Origin: Anagrus nilaparvatae
Lineage: Eukaryota > Arthropoda > Insecta > Hymenoptera > Mymaridae
Length of the DNA: 64,000 nt
Reading direction: 5' to 3'
NCBI GenBank assembly: GCA_022575985.1
Contig: JAKSXM010000246.1
Span: forward strand, 12,914,001-12,978,000
Under the pieces are notes generated by a model. That model was not told where the DNA came from, ran no database searches, and worked only from the letters and a program-made list of their open reading frames with translations. This document shows, piece after piece, positions 13,341 to 25,049 of this stretch. Positions within the stretch are counted from its first letter, which is position 1, and the number at the start of each line of letters is the position of its first letter. Both the position numbers and the translations under genes were made by a program.

Positions 13341-15366
13341 ATGGGTGCTAAAAAAGGTAAATAAAGAACTTAAAAATTATGTTACTTATGTTTATTATTT
13401 TTTTACCATAAACTTAAATTTTTTAGGTAAAAAGATTCAGAAGCAAATAAAATTAGAAAATGAAGCCTATGCTGACAGTGAAATCACCATAAATAGCCTT
13501 AACGATGACTGTCTTTGTCATATTTTTCACTACTTATCTATAAAAGAAAAATTGAGGGTTGAAATGATATGTAAAAGATGGAACAAAGTTGGTAAGTGGT
13601 CCTGGAGTAACATTAAAACTATTAACATCGAATACAATACTTTGAATGAATATACATTTAATTATGGAGAAAAGAAAAATACAGAATTTGTTAAACATAT
13701 TATTGAAAATTGTGGGATCTATGTAAACAAATTTTCAATATCGGCCAGTTCATCTAATTTTGATCGTCGACAATTGTCAAAAATAATGCTTGAACATTTG
13801 ATTAATTTAACACATTTTTCACTAGCTCATAATAAGATATTTAATTATGATACTGAGTTTGCTACTTTATTTTCTAATAATTCTAAATTACAAAGTTTAC
13901 ATTTTTCTAAATTATATTTACCTATTCTGGGTAAATGTTTTTTAAGTTTAAATACTAATGCTATTAAGGAATTATACTTAGAAGATTGTAAATTAAATTC
14001 TCGTTGGTATGATCTCTTTCATAAATTAACTAATTTAGAAAGAATTAAACTAAATTATTCATCTGTAAGCATTTCTTTTAAAATTATTGATATTCTAGAT
14101 AAAGTAAACTGTGAAAAAATAACTGAATTTAGTGTAATTTATAGTATTTACAGCGTTCATAGGCCTCTAAAAGGTAGATTAACAAAATTTATAAGTAAAC
14201 AAAAACAATTAACTAAATTAGAACTAAATAATTTTCAAGTAGATCAAAAATTAGTTAATATTTTGCCTTCTGAACTTTTACAAGAATTAGTTGGAATAGT
14301 CATTCCGAAAGATGTAATATTATCAGGTTTTATAAATTTAACAAAATTTTCTTGTAAATTTAGTAAATTTACTGATCAGCATGCAAAAGGTTTAGGTTCT
14401 TGTGTAAATTTAAAAGAACTTGATATATTTATTCAATATTTTGCATTGACAACAATTGGAACAAGTTATATTAGTTCGCTTGAAAATATTGAATTTTTAA
14501 AATTAAAAGTAAAGACAAAAAAATCTATAGATATGATATTATCAGCTATAAGAGGTTATATAAATTTAAAAGAATTAAATATTGAAAATTGCCAATTTAA
14601 AAAAGGTGTTGAAGACATAAGAATGCTTAAAACTTTAGAACGCTTAAATCTTTCTTGCACTCCTGTAAATGATGATCAATTAAAACTTATAGTACAAGAT
14701 TTATTAAATCTTAAAGAATTAAATATTGAAAATTGTTCAAACATTACTGATAGTATTTTTTGGAGAGCTAATTATATAAAAAAGAATCAAAATCTTGGTG
14801 AAAATAACATTTTAAAAATTTATCATAGTAAGAAAGGCAATTTTAACAATTATGATTATTTAACATTGATTAAAAGTCGTGATAAAGAATTTTTTAATTA
14901 TTCTTATACTTCTGATACTGTATTATCTGATATAGATTCAAGATTTAAACAATTGCATTCTGTTTTACAACGTAAATTGGATGATTCTTCTGAATCTGAC
15001 TCTGATGATTCTGTTGTGCAACGGAATTTGGTTGATTCTTCTGAATCTGATTCTGATGATTCTGTTGTACAACGTAATTTGGTTGATTCCTCTGAATCTG
15101 ATTCTGATGATCCTGTTGAACAACGTAATTTGATTGATTCTTCTGAATCTGACTCTGATGATCCTGTTGTACAACGTAATTTGGTTGATTCCTCTGAATC
15201 TGATTCTGATGATCCTGTTGAACAACGTAATTTGATTGATTCTTCTGAATCTGACTCTGATGATCCTGTTGTACAACGTAATTTGGTTGATTCCTCTGAA
15301 TCTGATTCTGATGATCCTGTTGTACAACGAAATTTGGTTAATTCTTCTGAATCTGACTCTGATTAG
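13341..15366 (+). CDS. F-box/leucine-rich-repeat protein with acidic repeat tail (paralogue B)
   Basis: Predicted 651-aa protein. Reading from the ATG at 13341 (MGAKK) hits a stop, but a GTAAAT donor at 13357 and a TTTTAG acceptor at 13426 remove a 70-nt intron in phase and join MGAKKG to KKIQKQIK. The F-box is at residues 26-66 (SLNDDCLCHIFHYL, then ICKRWNKVGKWSW). Leucine-rich repeats follow to about residue 480 (LTHFSLAHN, LTKLELNNF, LKELDIFIQ, LKELNIENC, LERLNLSCT, LKELNIENC). The C terminus (last 132 aa) is eight tandem copies of a 17-aa unit around QRNLVDSSESDSDD, rich in potential casein kinase 2 sites. The F-box core and exon structure match paralogue A, but the tail is absent there. 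AATAAA is at about 15441. The F-box implies SCF ubiquitin ligase function; the substrate is unknown. Confidence 0.85.
14968..15363 (+). repeat. Coding minisatellite, 51-bp unit x 7.8
   Basis: In-frame tandem repeat at the 3' end of paralogue B. Units differ at a few positions only. From the third unit on, PVE-QRNLID and PVV-QRNLVD types alternate, giving a 102-bp higher-order dimer. The long open frame on the opposite strand here is a by-product of the repeat. Confidence 0.9.
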
Positions 15367-15449
15367 TTTTATTTTAATTTGACTAATAATTATAATTTTT
15401 TTAAGTTATATATTTCAATTAAAAATATAAATTTCAAAATAATAAATTA

Positions 15450-16918
15450 ATTCATTTTAAAACTAAGTGTTTTTACAAAGAAAAAAAAATTATATTTTTT
15501 AAAATTTCTTATATTTTGCATAATCATTATACATAAAAATGTGTATTTCGTTTTTACATATTTAATATTTTCAAAAAATGATTATTTTTTATATTAACTT
15601 TATATAATATGATTAGGTAAAATATTTTGTTGATAAGTAAGATGCATGGATGACACAATAATTTTAATTTTTAATCCATAAAGCTCGTAAAATTGTTATT
15701 TAACCGTAAAAACAGTAGCTATAATTTATTTGTTCTGTCAATATTAACTATATATTAAAACTTTGTATTTTTAATGTAATTGATATAAGATTATTTTTAA
15801 ATAAAGATAAGATAAAAAAATTTTATTAATAAATAAATATGGTTTTAATCTCTATTAATTTGTACAAATAATTTAATTAAATAATCAAGATATAAAAATT
15901 ATTAAAATATTATTTTATTTGTAATTTTTTACAATCTTATTTAAGGAGTTACATTTGTGAAACCGCCATTTTTTTCATTTTTTAAGATTTCTATATTATC
16001 GGCACATATATAATAACGCATACGTTGTCGTCGTTATTTGTAAATAGTATAATATCAGGTTATACTTACATACTTTTTATTTAATTATTTAATAATTATG
16101 CAGTAAAACAAGTAAAATAAATTGGGAATATAATTTTTCAGTTTTTATTTAACATACTACTTAAGTTTCATTAATCTGTGTAATCGCAATTTTTCACAAG
16201 CTCCAAAAATGATTTTCTATAAGAGCAATGTTAAATTATGTACTCTTATTTCTTGATTAAATGATAATTATGTAATCATAACTTTCACAGATATAACTCC
16301 TTAATAGTATTTATTTTTGTATAAATAATGAAAAAGATGTGGGCTCTAAATAATATCATATAAAAAGGCGTTAATTTTTCCATACATCTTTGTAAAATTT
16401 TCTCAAGTTAGAATTTTATTTGGTTAATCAAGTATGACAGGAAATTTAAAAGTTCTAATAAGTTATCCCGAGAGTTTTCTTTTTTTGGTAAAAAAAAAGT
16501 ACACAAAATTTTGAAAGAAAATTTATATGCACATTTTGAGATATTTTTAAGCTCAAAGATAAAACTAATTAAAAATTACATCACAACCACTTTTTTATGT
16601 TTAAGTTTACCTTCTGCATATAACTTTTATAAAAAATAAAATTTATTTATCAAAAATATTAAAATAGACCATAAATAGCATAATAGATAAGAATATGTTA
16701 AAAATTTATTATAATAATAGAGATGTTATTAATTGTTACACTGATTAAAATTTAATTGATGAAGAGAGACCAATTAGTAATACATATCATCGTTATTTAA
16801 GTGCTATTTCTGATTCTGATGTGGAATCATCTGAAAACCGATCAGTTTTATTAGACCTGAAATATAATCATCTTACTCTGAGTCGTCTATATTTGATTTT
16901 AAGTTAAAAATTATATTT
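15450..16918. other. AT-rich intergenic stretch with one possible coding remnant
   Basis: No intact gene. At 16748-16906 a 52-codon open stretch reads through DEERPISNTYHRYL and ISDSDVESSEN. Its SDSD composition recalls the F-box gene tail, but it has no start codon or splice context, so at most it is a degraded fragment. Confidence 0.3.
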
Positions 16919-17499
16919 GTACCCGGGGAATTATAAAAATGATCTGTCCAGATCTAAGTAGACTTAAAATGTGATCGGATCAAGCATAACTAAATTAAAG
17001 CGGAACTGAGAAAGTATGGAGTGATACGTTGTAGTATGTACTAAACTGGATTTTGGCACGATCTGGGTATATCTGAAAAAAAATGTAATCACGAAACCGT
17101 ATCTGCTGAGATTTACTCTTACTTTTATATGGGTAAGAACATAATACAACTATACCAGGACAAATTTATTAGCGTTGGGTCATATTAGCTAATATCAAAA
17201 ACAATTTATTTGAATTAATTTGAACTAGAAAATTAAAATTAAAAAAAGTAATTATATTTATTTATTTATTTAAAATAATTAAAATAATCAAAATTTAAAA
17301 TAAAAAATTTTTTTTTCTAATCAAATTAAAAATTTTTAAATTAAAAAAAAAAAATATATTTTTTTGACATTTTATACACAAGGTTTTTTAAAGAAAAATA
17401 TCCATAATTTAAATCATTAAAATTAAATTATTCATTACTGCTTAAAAAGTTTTATATTAAAATCTTTAAAGTAAAAATTCATCTCTGCCAGGCTATATT

Positions 17500-18480
17500 T
17501 TTTAGAATAAATGTTAAGAAGTGAAATTAAAAATTTAAATACTTAGAAAAATAATTCTTATTTACCCTTTTTATAGTCAACAATTAGAATTATTTCTGAA
17601 AGTTACAAGTCAAAATATTATATAAAAAAAAAATTATGAATAGTTAAAGTTAAATTTCATTGCTAACGGACAACTATTTTTGAGATTAAATATCTAGAAG
17701 TGAAATCAAAAACTAAAATACTTAGAAAAATTATTTTTATTTACACTTCTTATAGTCAACAATTAGAATTATTTCTGAAAGTTACAAGTCAAAATATTAT
17801 ATAAAAAAAAAATTATGAATAGTTAAAGTTAAATTTCATTGCTAACGGACAACTATTTTTGAGATTAAATATCTAGAAGTGAAATCAAAAACTAAAATAC
17901 TTAGAAAAATAATTTTTATTTACACTTCTTATAGTCAACAATTAGAATTATTTCTGAAAGTTACAAGTCAAAATATTATATAGAAAAAAAATTATGAATA
18001 GTTAAAGTTAAATTTCATTGCTAACGGACAACTATTTTTGAGATTAAATATCTAGAAGTGAAATCAAAAACTAAAATACTTAGAAAAATTATTTTTATTT
18101 ACACTTCTTATAGTCAACAATTAGAATTATTTCTGAAAGTTACAAGTCAAAATATTATATAAAAAAAAAATTATGAATAGTTAAAGTTAAATTTCATTGC
18201 TAACGGACAACTATTTTTGAGATTAAATATCTAGAAGTGAAATCAAAAACTAAAATACTTAGAAAAATAATTTTTATTTACACTTCTTATAGTCAACAAT
18301 TAGAATTATTTCTGAAAGTTACAAGTCAAAATATTATATAGAAAAAAAATTATGAATAGTTAAAGTTAAATTTCATTGCTAACGGACAACTATTTTTGAG
18401 ATTAAATGTCCAGAAGTGAAATCAAAAACTAAAATACTTAGAAAAATTATTTGTATTTATTCTTTTTATAGCCAACAATT
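17500..18480 (+). repeat. 179-bp satellite array, forward arm
   Basis: About 5.5 tandem units. The landmark ATCTAGAAG recurs with ends at 17700, 17879, 18058 and 18237 (179-bp steps) and again, mutated, near 18416. Units contain GCTAACGGACAACTATTTTT. Two diagnostic variants (AAAAATTATT versus AAAAATAATT, and ATATAAAAA versus ATATAGAAA) alternate from unit to unit, giving a 358-bp higher-order repeat. Confidence 0.9.
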
Positions 18481-18599
18481 AGAACTATTTCTGAAAATTA
18501 TAAGTCTTCCTCTCAACTAGAAGAAAAATTATTTCTATATAGTTTAAAATCTTTCATTTTTTAAGTTTTCCTCGGTAAATAAAAAATTGAATTTCAAAG

Positions 18600-19130
18600 A
18601 TATACTAAACAAGGAATTTTTTTTTCCAGTTGAGATAAAGACTTGACATTTTCATAAATAGTTCTAATTGTTGGCTATTAAAAGAGTAAATAAAAATTAA
18701 TTTTCTAAGTATTTTAGTTTTTGATTTCACTTCTGGACTTTTAATCTCAAAAATAGTTGCCCCGCTGGAATGGAATTCAACTTTAACTCTTCATAACTTT
18801 TTTTCTAAATAAGATTTTGATTTGTAACTTTCAGGAATAATTCTAATTGTTGACTATAAGAAGTGTAAATAAAAATTATTTTTCTAAGTATTTTAGTTTT
18901 TGATTTCACTTCTGGACATTTAATCTCTCAAAAATAGTTGTCCGTTAGCAATGAAATTTAACTTTAACTATTCATAATTTTTTTTCTATATAATATTTTG
19001 ACTTGTAACTTTCAGAAATAATTCTAATTGCTGACTATAAGAAGTGTAAATAAAAATTAATTTTCTAAGTACCTTAGTTTTTGATTTCACTTCTGGAAAT
19101 TTAATCTTAATAGTTGTCCGGTAGGAATGA
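18600..19130 (-). repeat. 179-bp satellite array, inverted arm
   Basis: About three units of the same satellite in reverse orientation, more diverged from one another than those of the forward arm. The junction (about 18500-18640) is itself a short inverted repeat around CTCAACTAGAAGAAAAA and TTTTTCCAGTTGAG. Confidence 0.85.
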
Positions 19131-19437
19131 AAAACTATTATTAGGTAATTTGTCGTTTATTTTTCTGAAAGAGTTACTTGAAATTTTTATAAATAATGAA
19201 TAAGTTTTAATAATTGTCAGAAATATTTCCATAATGTTTTTTAAAATATATTTACGGCTGTAATAGGAAATAAGAAAAAATTGTAATAAAAAAATGAAAT
19301 AGTATTTTTAAAATTTCATTTCATTTAATTTTAAGTATTTGAATACAAAAAAATTAATGTATTTATTTATTTTACTTGGTATAAATAAAAAATAATTTTT
19401 TGTACTTATACAAGAATAATGAACCTTAAACAACGAA

Positions 19438-19530
19438 GCCGCGGTGGTCTAGCGGTAAAGTTCAAGACTAGTAAGTTGAAAAGTCGCGTTCGATTCTTTG
19501 CTGGATTTATTTTTTTTTTTTTTTTTTTTT
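19438..19530 (+). ncRNA. tRNA-like / SINE-head sequence with Pol III boxes
   Basis: Contains TGGTCTAGCGG, matching the Pol III A box, and 31 bp later GTTCGATTC, matching the B box, followed by a run of more than 20 T that would terminate Pol III. The acceptor, anticodon and T stems do not pair well, so it is not a functional tRNA. It is best read as a tRNA-derived SINE head or a decayed tRNA pseudogene. It lies inside the right part of the satellite-bearing element. Confidence 0.4.
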
Positions 19531-19821
19531 GAAAATTGTATGCGTTTAGATATAAGAAGATATAACTATATAATGCCAAAATCCATATCTGATCAGAGCT
19601 GGGTATTCAGACTTCATCAGATCTGGACAGAAATAAAATAAAATTCCCCGGGTAGTTTTATAGATAAAATAATTTTTAAAATACTATTTCATTAATTTTA
19701 TAACATTAAGTATTTTTGAACAAAAATTTTTAATATCAGATATTAAAATAAATTTTATTTTTAGTTTTGGTTTAATTAAATATAATTTGTTTTTAAATAA
19801 GATATTATGTGTCTCATTGAC

Positions 19822-20234
19822 TACACTGTAAAAAGTAACTTTCTTAGATTTACAAAAAAAAAAGAATTTTGTCGAAAAATTAGTGAATTTTCAAAAAATT
19901 TTTAAATATTCAATAAAAATCGTAAATTTACTAAATTTAGTATATTATCGAAAAATTCGAGAATACTCGATTTTTTTTTTGTGATTTTACGAAAAAAGTT
20001 GTAAATTCACAACTATTTTTCGTAAATTTACAACTATTTTTTGTAAATTTTCGAGAAAAAAATTGTAAATTATCAATTTTTCTTGCGAATTCACAAAAAA
20101 AAAATCGAGAATACTCGAATTTTTTGTTAATATACTAAATTTAGTAAACATACGATTTTTTTCGAATGTTTACAAATTTTTCGAAAATGTTTTAATTTTT
20201 TTGTTAATATAAGAAAGTTGCTTTTTACAATGTA
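19822..20234. mobile_element. Palindromic MITE, family 1 (copy 1)
   Basis: The ends TACACTGTAAAAAGTAACTT and, in reverse, TACATTGTAAAAAGCAACTT are inverted repeats. The interior is nearly all palindromic, with repeated GTAAATTTAC, TTTTTCG and CGAGAATACTCGA blocks. A second copy is at 38785-39222. A TA duplication is possible at the ends. Confidence 0.75.
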
Positions 20235-20487
20235 CATAAATATTTTTTTTTATTGGATGCATGTATTTTTTGGTTTGTAAAATTGTAACTTATGTGTAAA
20301 AACAGTAGCTTAATTAAAAAATATATAAACATTATGTCAATTAAAAGTATATATTAATCTTTGAAATTATTTAATTTTTTAAGGTTTAATATATAAGTTT
20401 GTATTTGAATAAAGATAAATTAAAAAAATCATTTCTTTGATGTCTGTTTTATAAATATTAATAAAAATTAATTTTCTTTTTTTGCAG

Positions 20488-20688
20488 TTTAATTAATAAT
20501 TATTTAAATTTGGAATCAATAAATGAAGAACCAAATTTAAAAAATAAAATATATCAATATTTTGAAAATAAAAAATATTTTTTGTACTTACAAAAAATAA
20601 ATATAAATAAAATTTTTATTAGCCCAATACTTTCTTATGCAAATATAACCGATGCAAGTTTCGCACAATATAAAAAAACACAAGAAAC
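20488..20688 (+). CDS. Candidate internal exon, unknown protein
   Basis: An open stretch bounded by a T-rich TTTGCAG acceptor (ends 20487) and a GTGAGT donor (20689). It encodes about 66 Lys/Asn/Tyr-rich residues including FENKKYFLYL. No partner exon, start codon or recognisable domain was found. It could be a chance open frame in AT-rich DNA. Confidence 0.2.
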
Positions 20689-20699
20689 GTGAGTTTTCA

Positions 20700-23165
20700 T
20701 GCAATTGAAGCACGATTTTTATCCTCGTACATTTTTGTACCCCAAGAGAGTATAATAAAGAAGAAAATCCCTGTTCAAGTCCCTCTTGTATCTATCGTCT
20801 TTTTTTTTTCTTTTTCTTTGCTGCATATTTTTTTTGCCTGCAATTTTACACCACTTTCAATAGGCATTTATTACAATATGCTGATATATTTTCTGCATAT
20901 AATTTTTTTTTTTATAAAATTCAAGAATATAAAATAGCTTTTGTATTTTATATATAATACTTAAGTATTATTATATGCACTTTGATGCAAACAAAAAAAG
21001 GTTTTTATTATATAGGGCACGCTAAGTCACATAATTAAGTTTGAATACTAAATTATATAAAAGAGTGTTTTACTTTTTTTTTAAATTATGATTGTGTGAA
21101 ATTTTATGACGATTTTAGGAAGCTAATTATGAATTTTTTTTTATTTGACTTTCTTTATGTGAACTTTTATACAAGTATATTAGCCTGGCAGTTAAAAAGT
21201 TTTGCTTGGATTTTTTATAATTAGGTTTCTTTTATCAAATAAATAAGATTTATTTGCTCACTCTTAAGTATCGTCACCAAAATTTTGGTCCCATAACAGT
21301 GCACACTTAAGAATGATTAAGTGAGCCACAATTTTGGAAATTTTATTTTTTGACTAATAGAAGTTCCTAACTTCATTCGGTAAATGAAAACTCAAGCAAC
21401 TTGTCAAAATAACTTCCAGGCTAATGTATACTTTTTGAAAAATTTGAATAAAGGATGAAATTATTTAAGTTGCCAGTTACGCCCTTTTAGTCCCTTGCAA
21501 GTCCGGTTTATAAAAACCCATTTTGGTCACAGTACGTACTTAATTTACTATAATTTTGAGAATCTTAATTTTTCGTAAATGGCACCAATTACCTGCGTAT
21601 CAAAAATCGAAACAATTTTTTTTAACTGACGGGCTAATATTTATTTTTAAAAATATAAATAGACATGCGTATCTATTTACTGTGATAGCAACTTTTTTTC
21701 GATTGAAATTATTCTCTTTATTTTTGTCTTGCGTGCCGGTTATATTTTCATGTGTCTAGACTAAAAAAAAAACAAAATGAGATTTGAGATAGAAGAACAA
21801 GAAAAAAAATAAATGAATTTTATTGATTATTTTATTAATTTTATTAAATTATGCCAATTTATAACTTAAAAGCAATAATTTACTTTATTTTTTTTCTTGC
21901 TTTTTATTCACGTTGTTCATCTTTAAAATCCAGATGTCGCTTTTACTTAAAAGTGAAAAGGCTTTTTAATATTATATATATAAGCCAGCTCTTAATAAAT
22001 TTAGATATGGAAAATTTATATGAACACGCACAATTTATAATTATTTGTTCACTCTTAAGTATCGTCACCAAATTTTTGGTGATTTGTATAGTCTTCATTT
22101 TATTTATATAATATACTTCTTGAACATTTAGCGTATAATTTTTACCTGTTTTAACAATACACATTTTTATGTGTTAGAGTGTTGTAGAGTATTAAATTAA
22201 CTCTGGTTTTGATAAAAATAATTGTATTTTAAATGAATTAATAATCTAACTCATTACGATTGATTAGTAACTTTTCACCTTCGTCGATTATCACAAATAA
22301 ATCAAATAATATAAAATTATCCAATAATTACACTGTAAAAATATATTGCTTAAAAATTCAAGCAATTTACTCAAAAGTTTACCCAATCGTAATGTCACTG
22401 TAATTAAAATAAAATTTATTTGAAAATATAAATTTTTACAGAATAAAATTGAATTAACCAATCATAAATCTTTAAATTTACAACCTAATTAAAATCCAAC
22501 CATCATAGAAAAAAAAAATCATAATTAATTAATATATTCAAGGGTCATTAAAAAAACACACAAAAACATAAAACAAAAACAATCATTAAATACATACAAA
22601 AGAAAATAAAAATTTGATTAGAACATAATTAATTTAATGATTGTTAAACACGAAACTGTATACACAATGAAATGAAAAACTTATCCTCATTAGCTGAAAA
22701 AAAAATCTATCTTGATTAAAGTACTAAATATAAAATCAAACTTTTTATCGAATCATTTCTTCAAGTCAGTTAAGATTCTTATAACAATCATTTTTATTTA
22801 GTTTGTTCATTCTCATACCTAACTATAATAAATGATACTCTTAAAACTAAAGTATTGCATGTATGTTTTTATATGTTTTCAGATTTCTTAATCAGCAAAT
22901 TAAACAAGAGAGAAAATAATCAATAAATAAAATAGAAATGTTGAAATATTGGAAAAATAACGTAATTAAAGGAATGAAATTCAAGTATCAAAAATAATTA
23001 GTCAATAAAACGTTGAAATGTGAAATATAAAATATAACAGAAATGTGACACATAAAAAATTAGAAATCAATTGCTCAAGTAATAACAGTCATGTTTAATA
23101 TTTTATTAAATAAAAGTGATTTTAATTATTGGTGGAGAATTAAAAAATAATAATTAACAGTAATT
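20700..23165. other. AT-rich stretch with a direct repeat
   Basis: A block of about 40 bp containing CACTCTTAAGTATCGTCACC occurs in the same orientation at about 21258-21290 and 22049-22081, roughly 790 bp apart. The open frames here are Phe/Ile/Leu-rich and lack gene signals. The final 600 bp, A- and CA-rich, would be the leader or promoter of the exon at 23166. Confidence 0.4.
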
Positions 23166-23402
23166 ATGGTTTCATGCTGGTGGTGTTCATGTATGCCATT
23201 TGGAAGAAGAAAATCACCAACTTTAGGACATCCAAATAATGATAACAAATTATATTCAAGGCAGAGAAATTTATCTAAAGATGAATTATTTACTGTTAGT
23301 CATGCTACTGAAAGAGCTGACATGATGCCAAATTTTTATAATTATGAAAATAATAATAAATGCTGCAGAAAATTGTTAAGTCACAGTGGTTATCCAAATA
23401 AG
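23166..23402 (+). CDS. First coding exon of an unidentified gene
   Basis: ATG followed by 79 codons, ending exactly at AAG with a GTAAAA donor at 23403, phase 0. The N terminus (MVSCWWCSCMPFGRRKS) has three cysteines near a basic patch, as in proteins anchored to membranes by palmitoylation; that is inference. The middle (SRQRNLSKDELFTVSHATER) uses a balanced residue mix unlike random AT-rich translation. No domain is recognised. No downstream exon on this strand could be found within the window, so the next intron would be very long. The alternative is an unspliced 92-aa peptide ending at 23444. Confidence 0.5.
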
Positions 23403-23444
23403 GTAAAATTTTTAAAAAATAATTTATTTATACGCTTCAAATAA

Positions 23445-24480
23445 TCTGACTAAATTTAATAACGTAAAATATGTGAAGGTTTTAAATTTTCAATTACAAG
23501 TTTATTACAGCAGGAAATGAAAAAGCTTTAGATATATATTTATCTACACGTTGTTGGTTTTTAATATATAAAATTGACAGTTGTGTGTAAAATAATGTGT
23601 ACATATTTTAGAGAAAATAATTATTATAAAATATATATAATACAAAACTGCGACAATTAACGCTTGAGAACTTTTTATGTAGGTACTGAAACATATTGCT
23701 TTTCTCATTAGTAAAATTACAAAAGTAAAAAAGTTTTATTTTACTATATTTACATTTTTTTTTGTATGTGTTTACATATACTTAACGTTTATAATTAGAT
23801 TTTATAAATTCAAATATAATTTTTTACTTTCTTTTTTGGACAGAATTTATTTTTTAAAAAGATATTATTTATTACACTGTGAAATTTCTTTAATTAAATT
23901 ATTAAAATATTAGATTAAAATTATGTAATTGAGACTACGCTACAGTTTAAATTGGCCCTTGATTGAATTTGAGTATGTTGTAAAAATAAATTTTCGATGG
24001 TGAAAATTCAATTCTTTTTGGTAAAAATAAATTTCTGAAGGTACAAAAATATCCATTCGGAAAACCTTACTTAAAAAAGAGAGATTTTTCGGTTGCTAAT
24101 CCCACGTTGGACTGAAGGGTTCCAGAAATCTACCGGAAATATTTTGTTTAAAAAAAGAACTAAATATAAATCTTACCGCCAGCTTACCCCATTAGCTTTC
24201 TAGGTTTAATTCTCGATTTTTGCAGCCATTTTCGTGTTTTGATTTCGCTTTTGTTTTTAAAATTAGTGTAAAAGTGAAAATTAAATCTGAGTTTTTCTTT
24301 TAAATATTTACCCATTTTTAGGTTTTTTTTTCGCAATATCTAAAATCAACAACTAATCATACAGTAGCCTAAGTCCAAATCCATAGATACAAGAAGGAAT
24401 TCTAAAACATTGTATAGTGAATGGATATTGCGAAAATATAGCTCTAAAATGGGTTATTTTTTATCATGATTTTCTGAACA
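23445..24480. other. Non-coding stretch after the candidate exon
   Basis: AT-rich with no recognisable exon. A slightly GC-richer patch at 24080-24200 (CCACGTTGGACTGAAGG) looks like old repeat DNA but has no second copy in the window that I can see. Confidence 0.3.
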
Positions 24481-24888
24481 GGGCAATTTTATGGAGCATA
24501 TTTTTGCTAGATTTCTAGGGACACTACAATTAAAATAATTAATTTTCCAGTAACTATTATCATAATTCTCGCAAAACCCTTAAAGGAGAGTATTTCTGGA
24601 GCAGAACTTCGTTAAATTTCTGGTGATAGTTACCTCTACAAGCGGCGATTTCATGAGGGGTAATTTCATGGAGCTTATTCTTACTACATTCTGGGGACAC
24701 TAGAGTTGAAACGATTGAAATTTAGTAATTATTACTAAAAATTTATTAAAATTCTGCTTGAAAGTAGTTTCCTGGATCTTGCTTGAGCAGAATTTTAATG
24801 AATTTTGAGTCATAATTTATAGAATATTTTTTGAATTTATTGACCAAATGGAATAAAATGAAAAAATTTATGTATAGTTTACAAAATT

Positions 24889-25001
24889 GGTTCCTCATAG
24901 AGGAACCTTTGTGATAGATGAAATTTTGATTTTTGATTTTTTGGCATATAAGCACGTTTTGGGACCTCAGGAAGCTAAAAAACCGGTTTTTAAAAAAAGT
25001 C

Positions 25002-25049
<48 letters not shown>

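Larger units (their letters stand above)
16919..19657. mobile_element. TIR element carrying opposed satellite arrays
   Basis: The left end TACCCGGGGAATT, followed by TCTGTCCAGATCT, is mirrored at the right end (AGATCTGGACAGA, then AATTCCCCGGGTA). The flanking TA at each end fits a TA target duplication of the Tc1/mariner type. Further homology inward includes the GGATTTTGGC/GCCAAAATCC block. The interior holds the 179-bp satellite in two opposite orientations and a tRNA-like sequence near the right end. No transposase was found, so the element is non-autonomous; superfamily is uncertain. Confidence 0.6.

Noticed and set aside
14965..15327. 120-aa open frame on the minus strand
   Set aside because: Shadow of the 51-bp coding repeat of the F-box gene; the tandem unit simply lacks stops in this frame.
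16748..16906. 52-codon open stretch with an SDSD segment
   Set aside because: Similarity to the F-box gene tail is only compositional, and there is no start or splice signal.
17500..19130. CRISPR-like array because of the regular repeats
   Set aside because: The units are contiguous 179-bp satellites without spacers, in a eukaryotic setting.
19438..19505. Functional tRNA gene
   Set aside because: The A and B boxes match, but acceptor, anticodon and T stems do not pair; kept only as tRNA-like.
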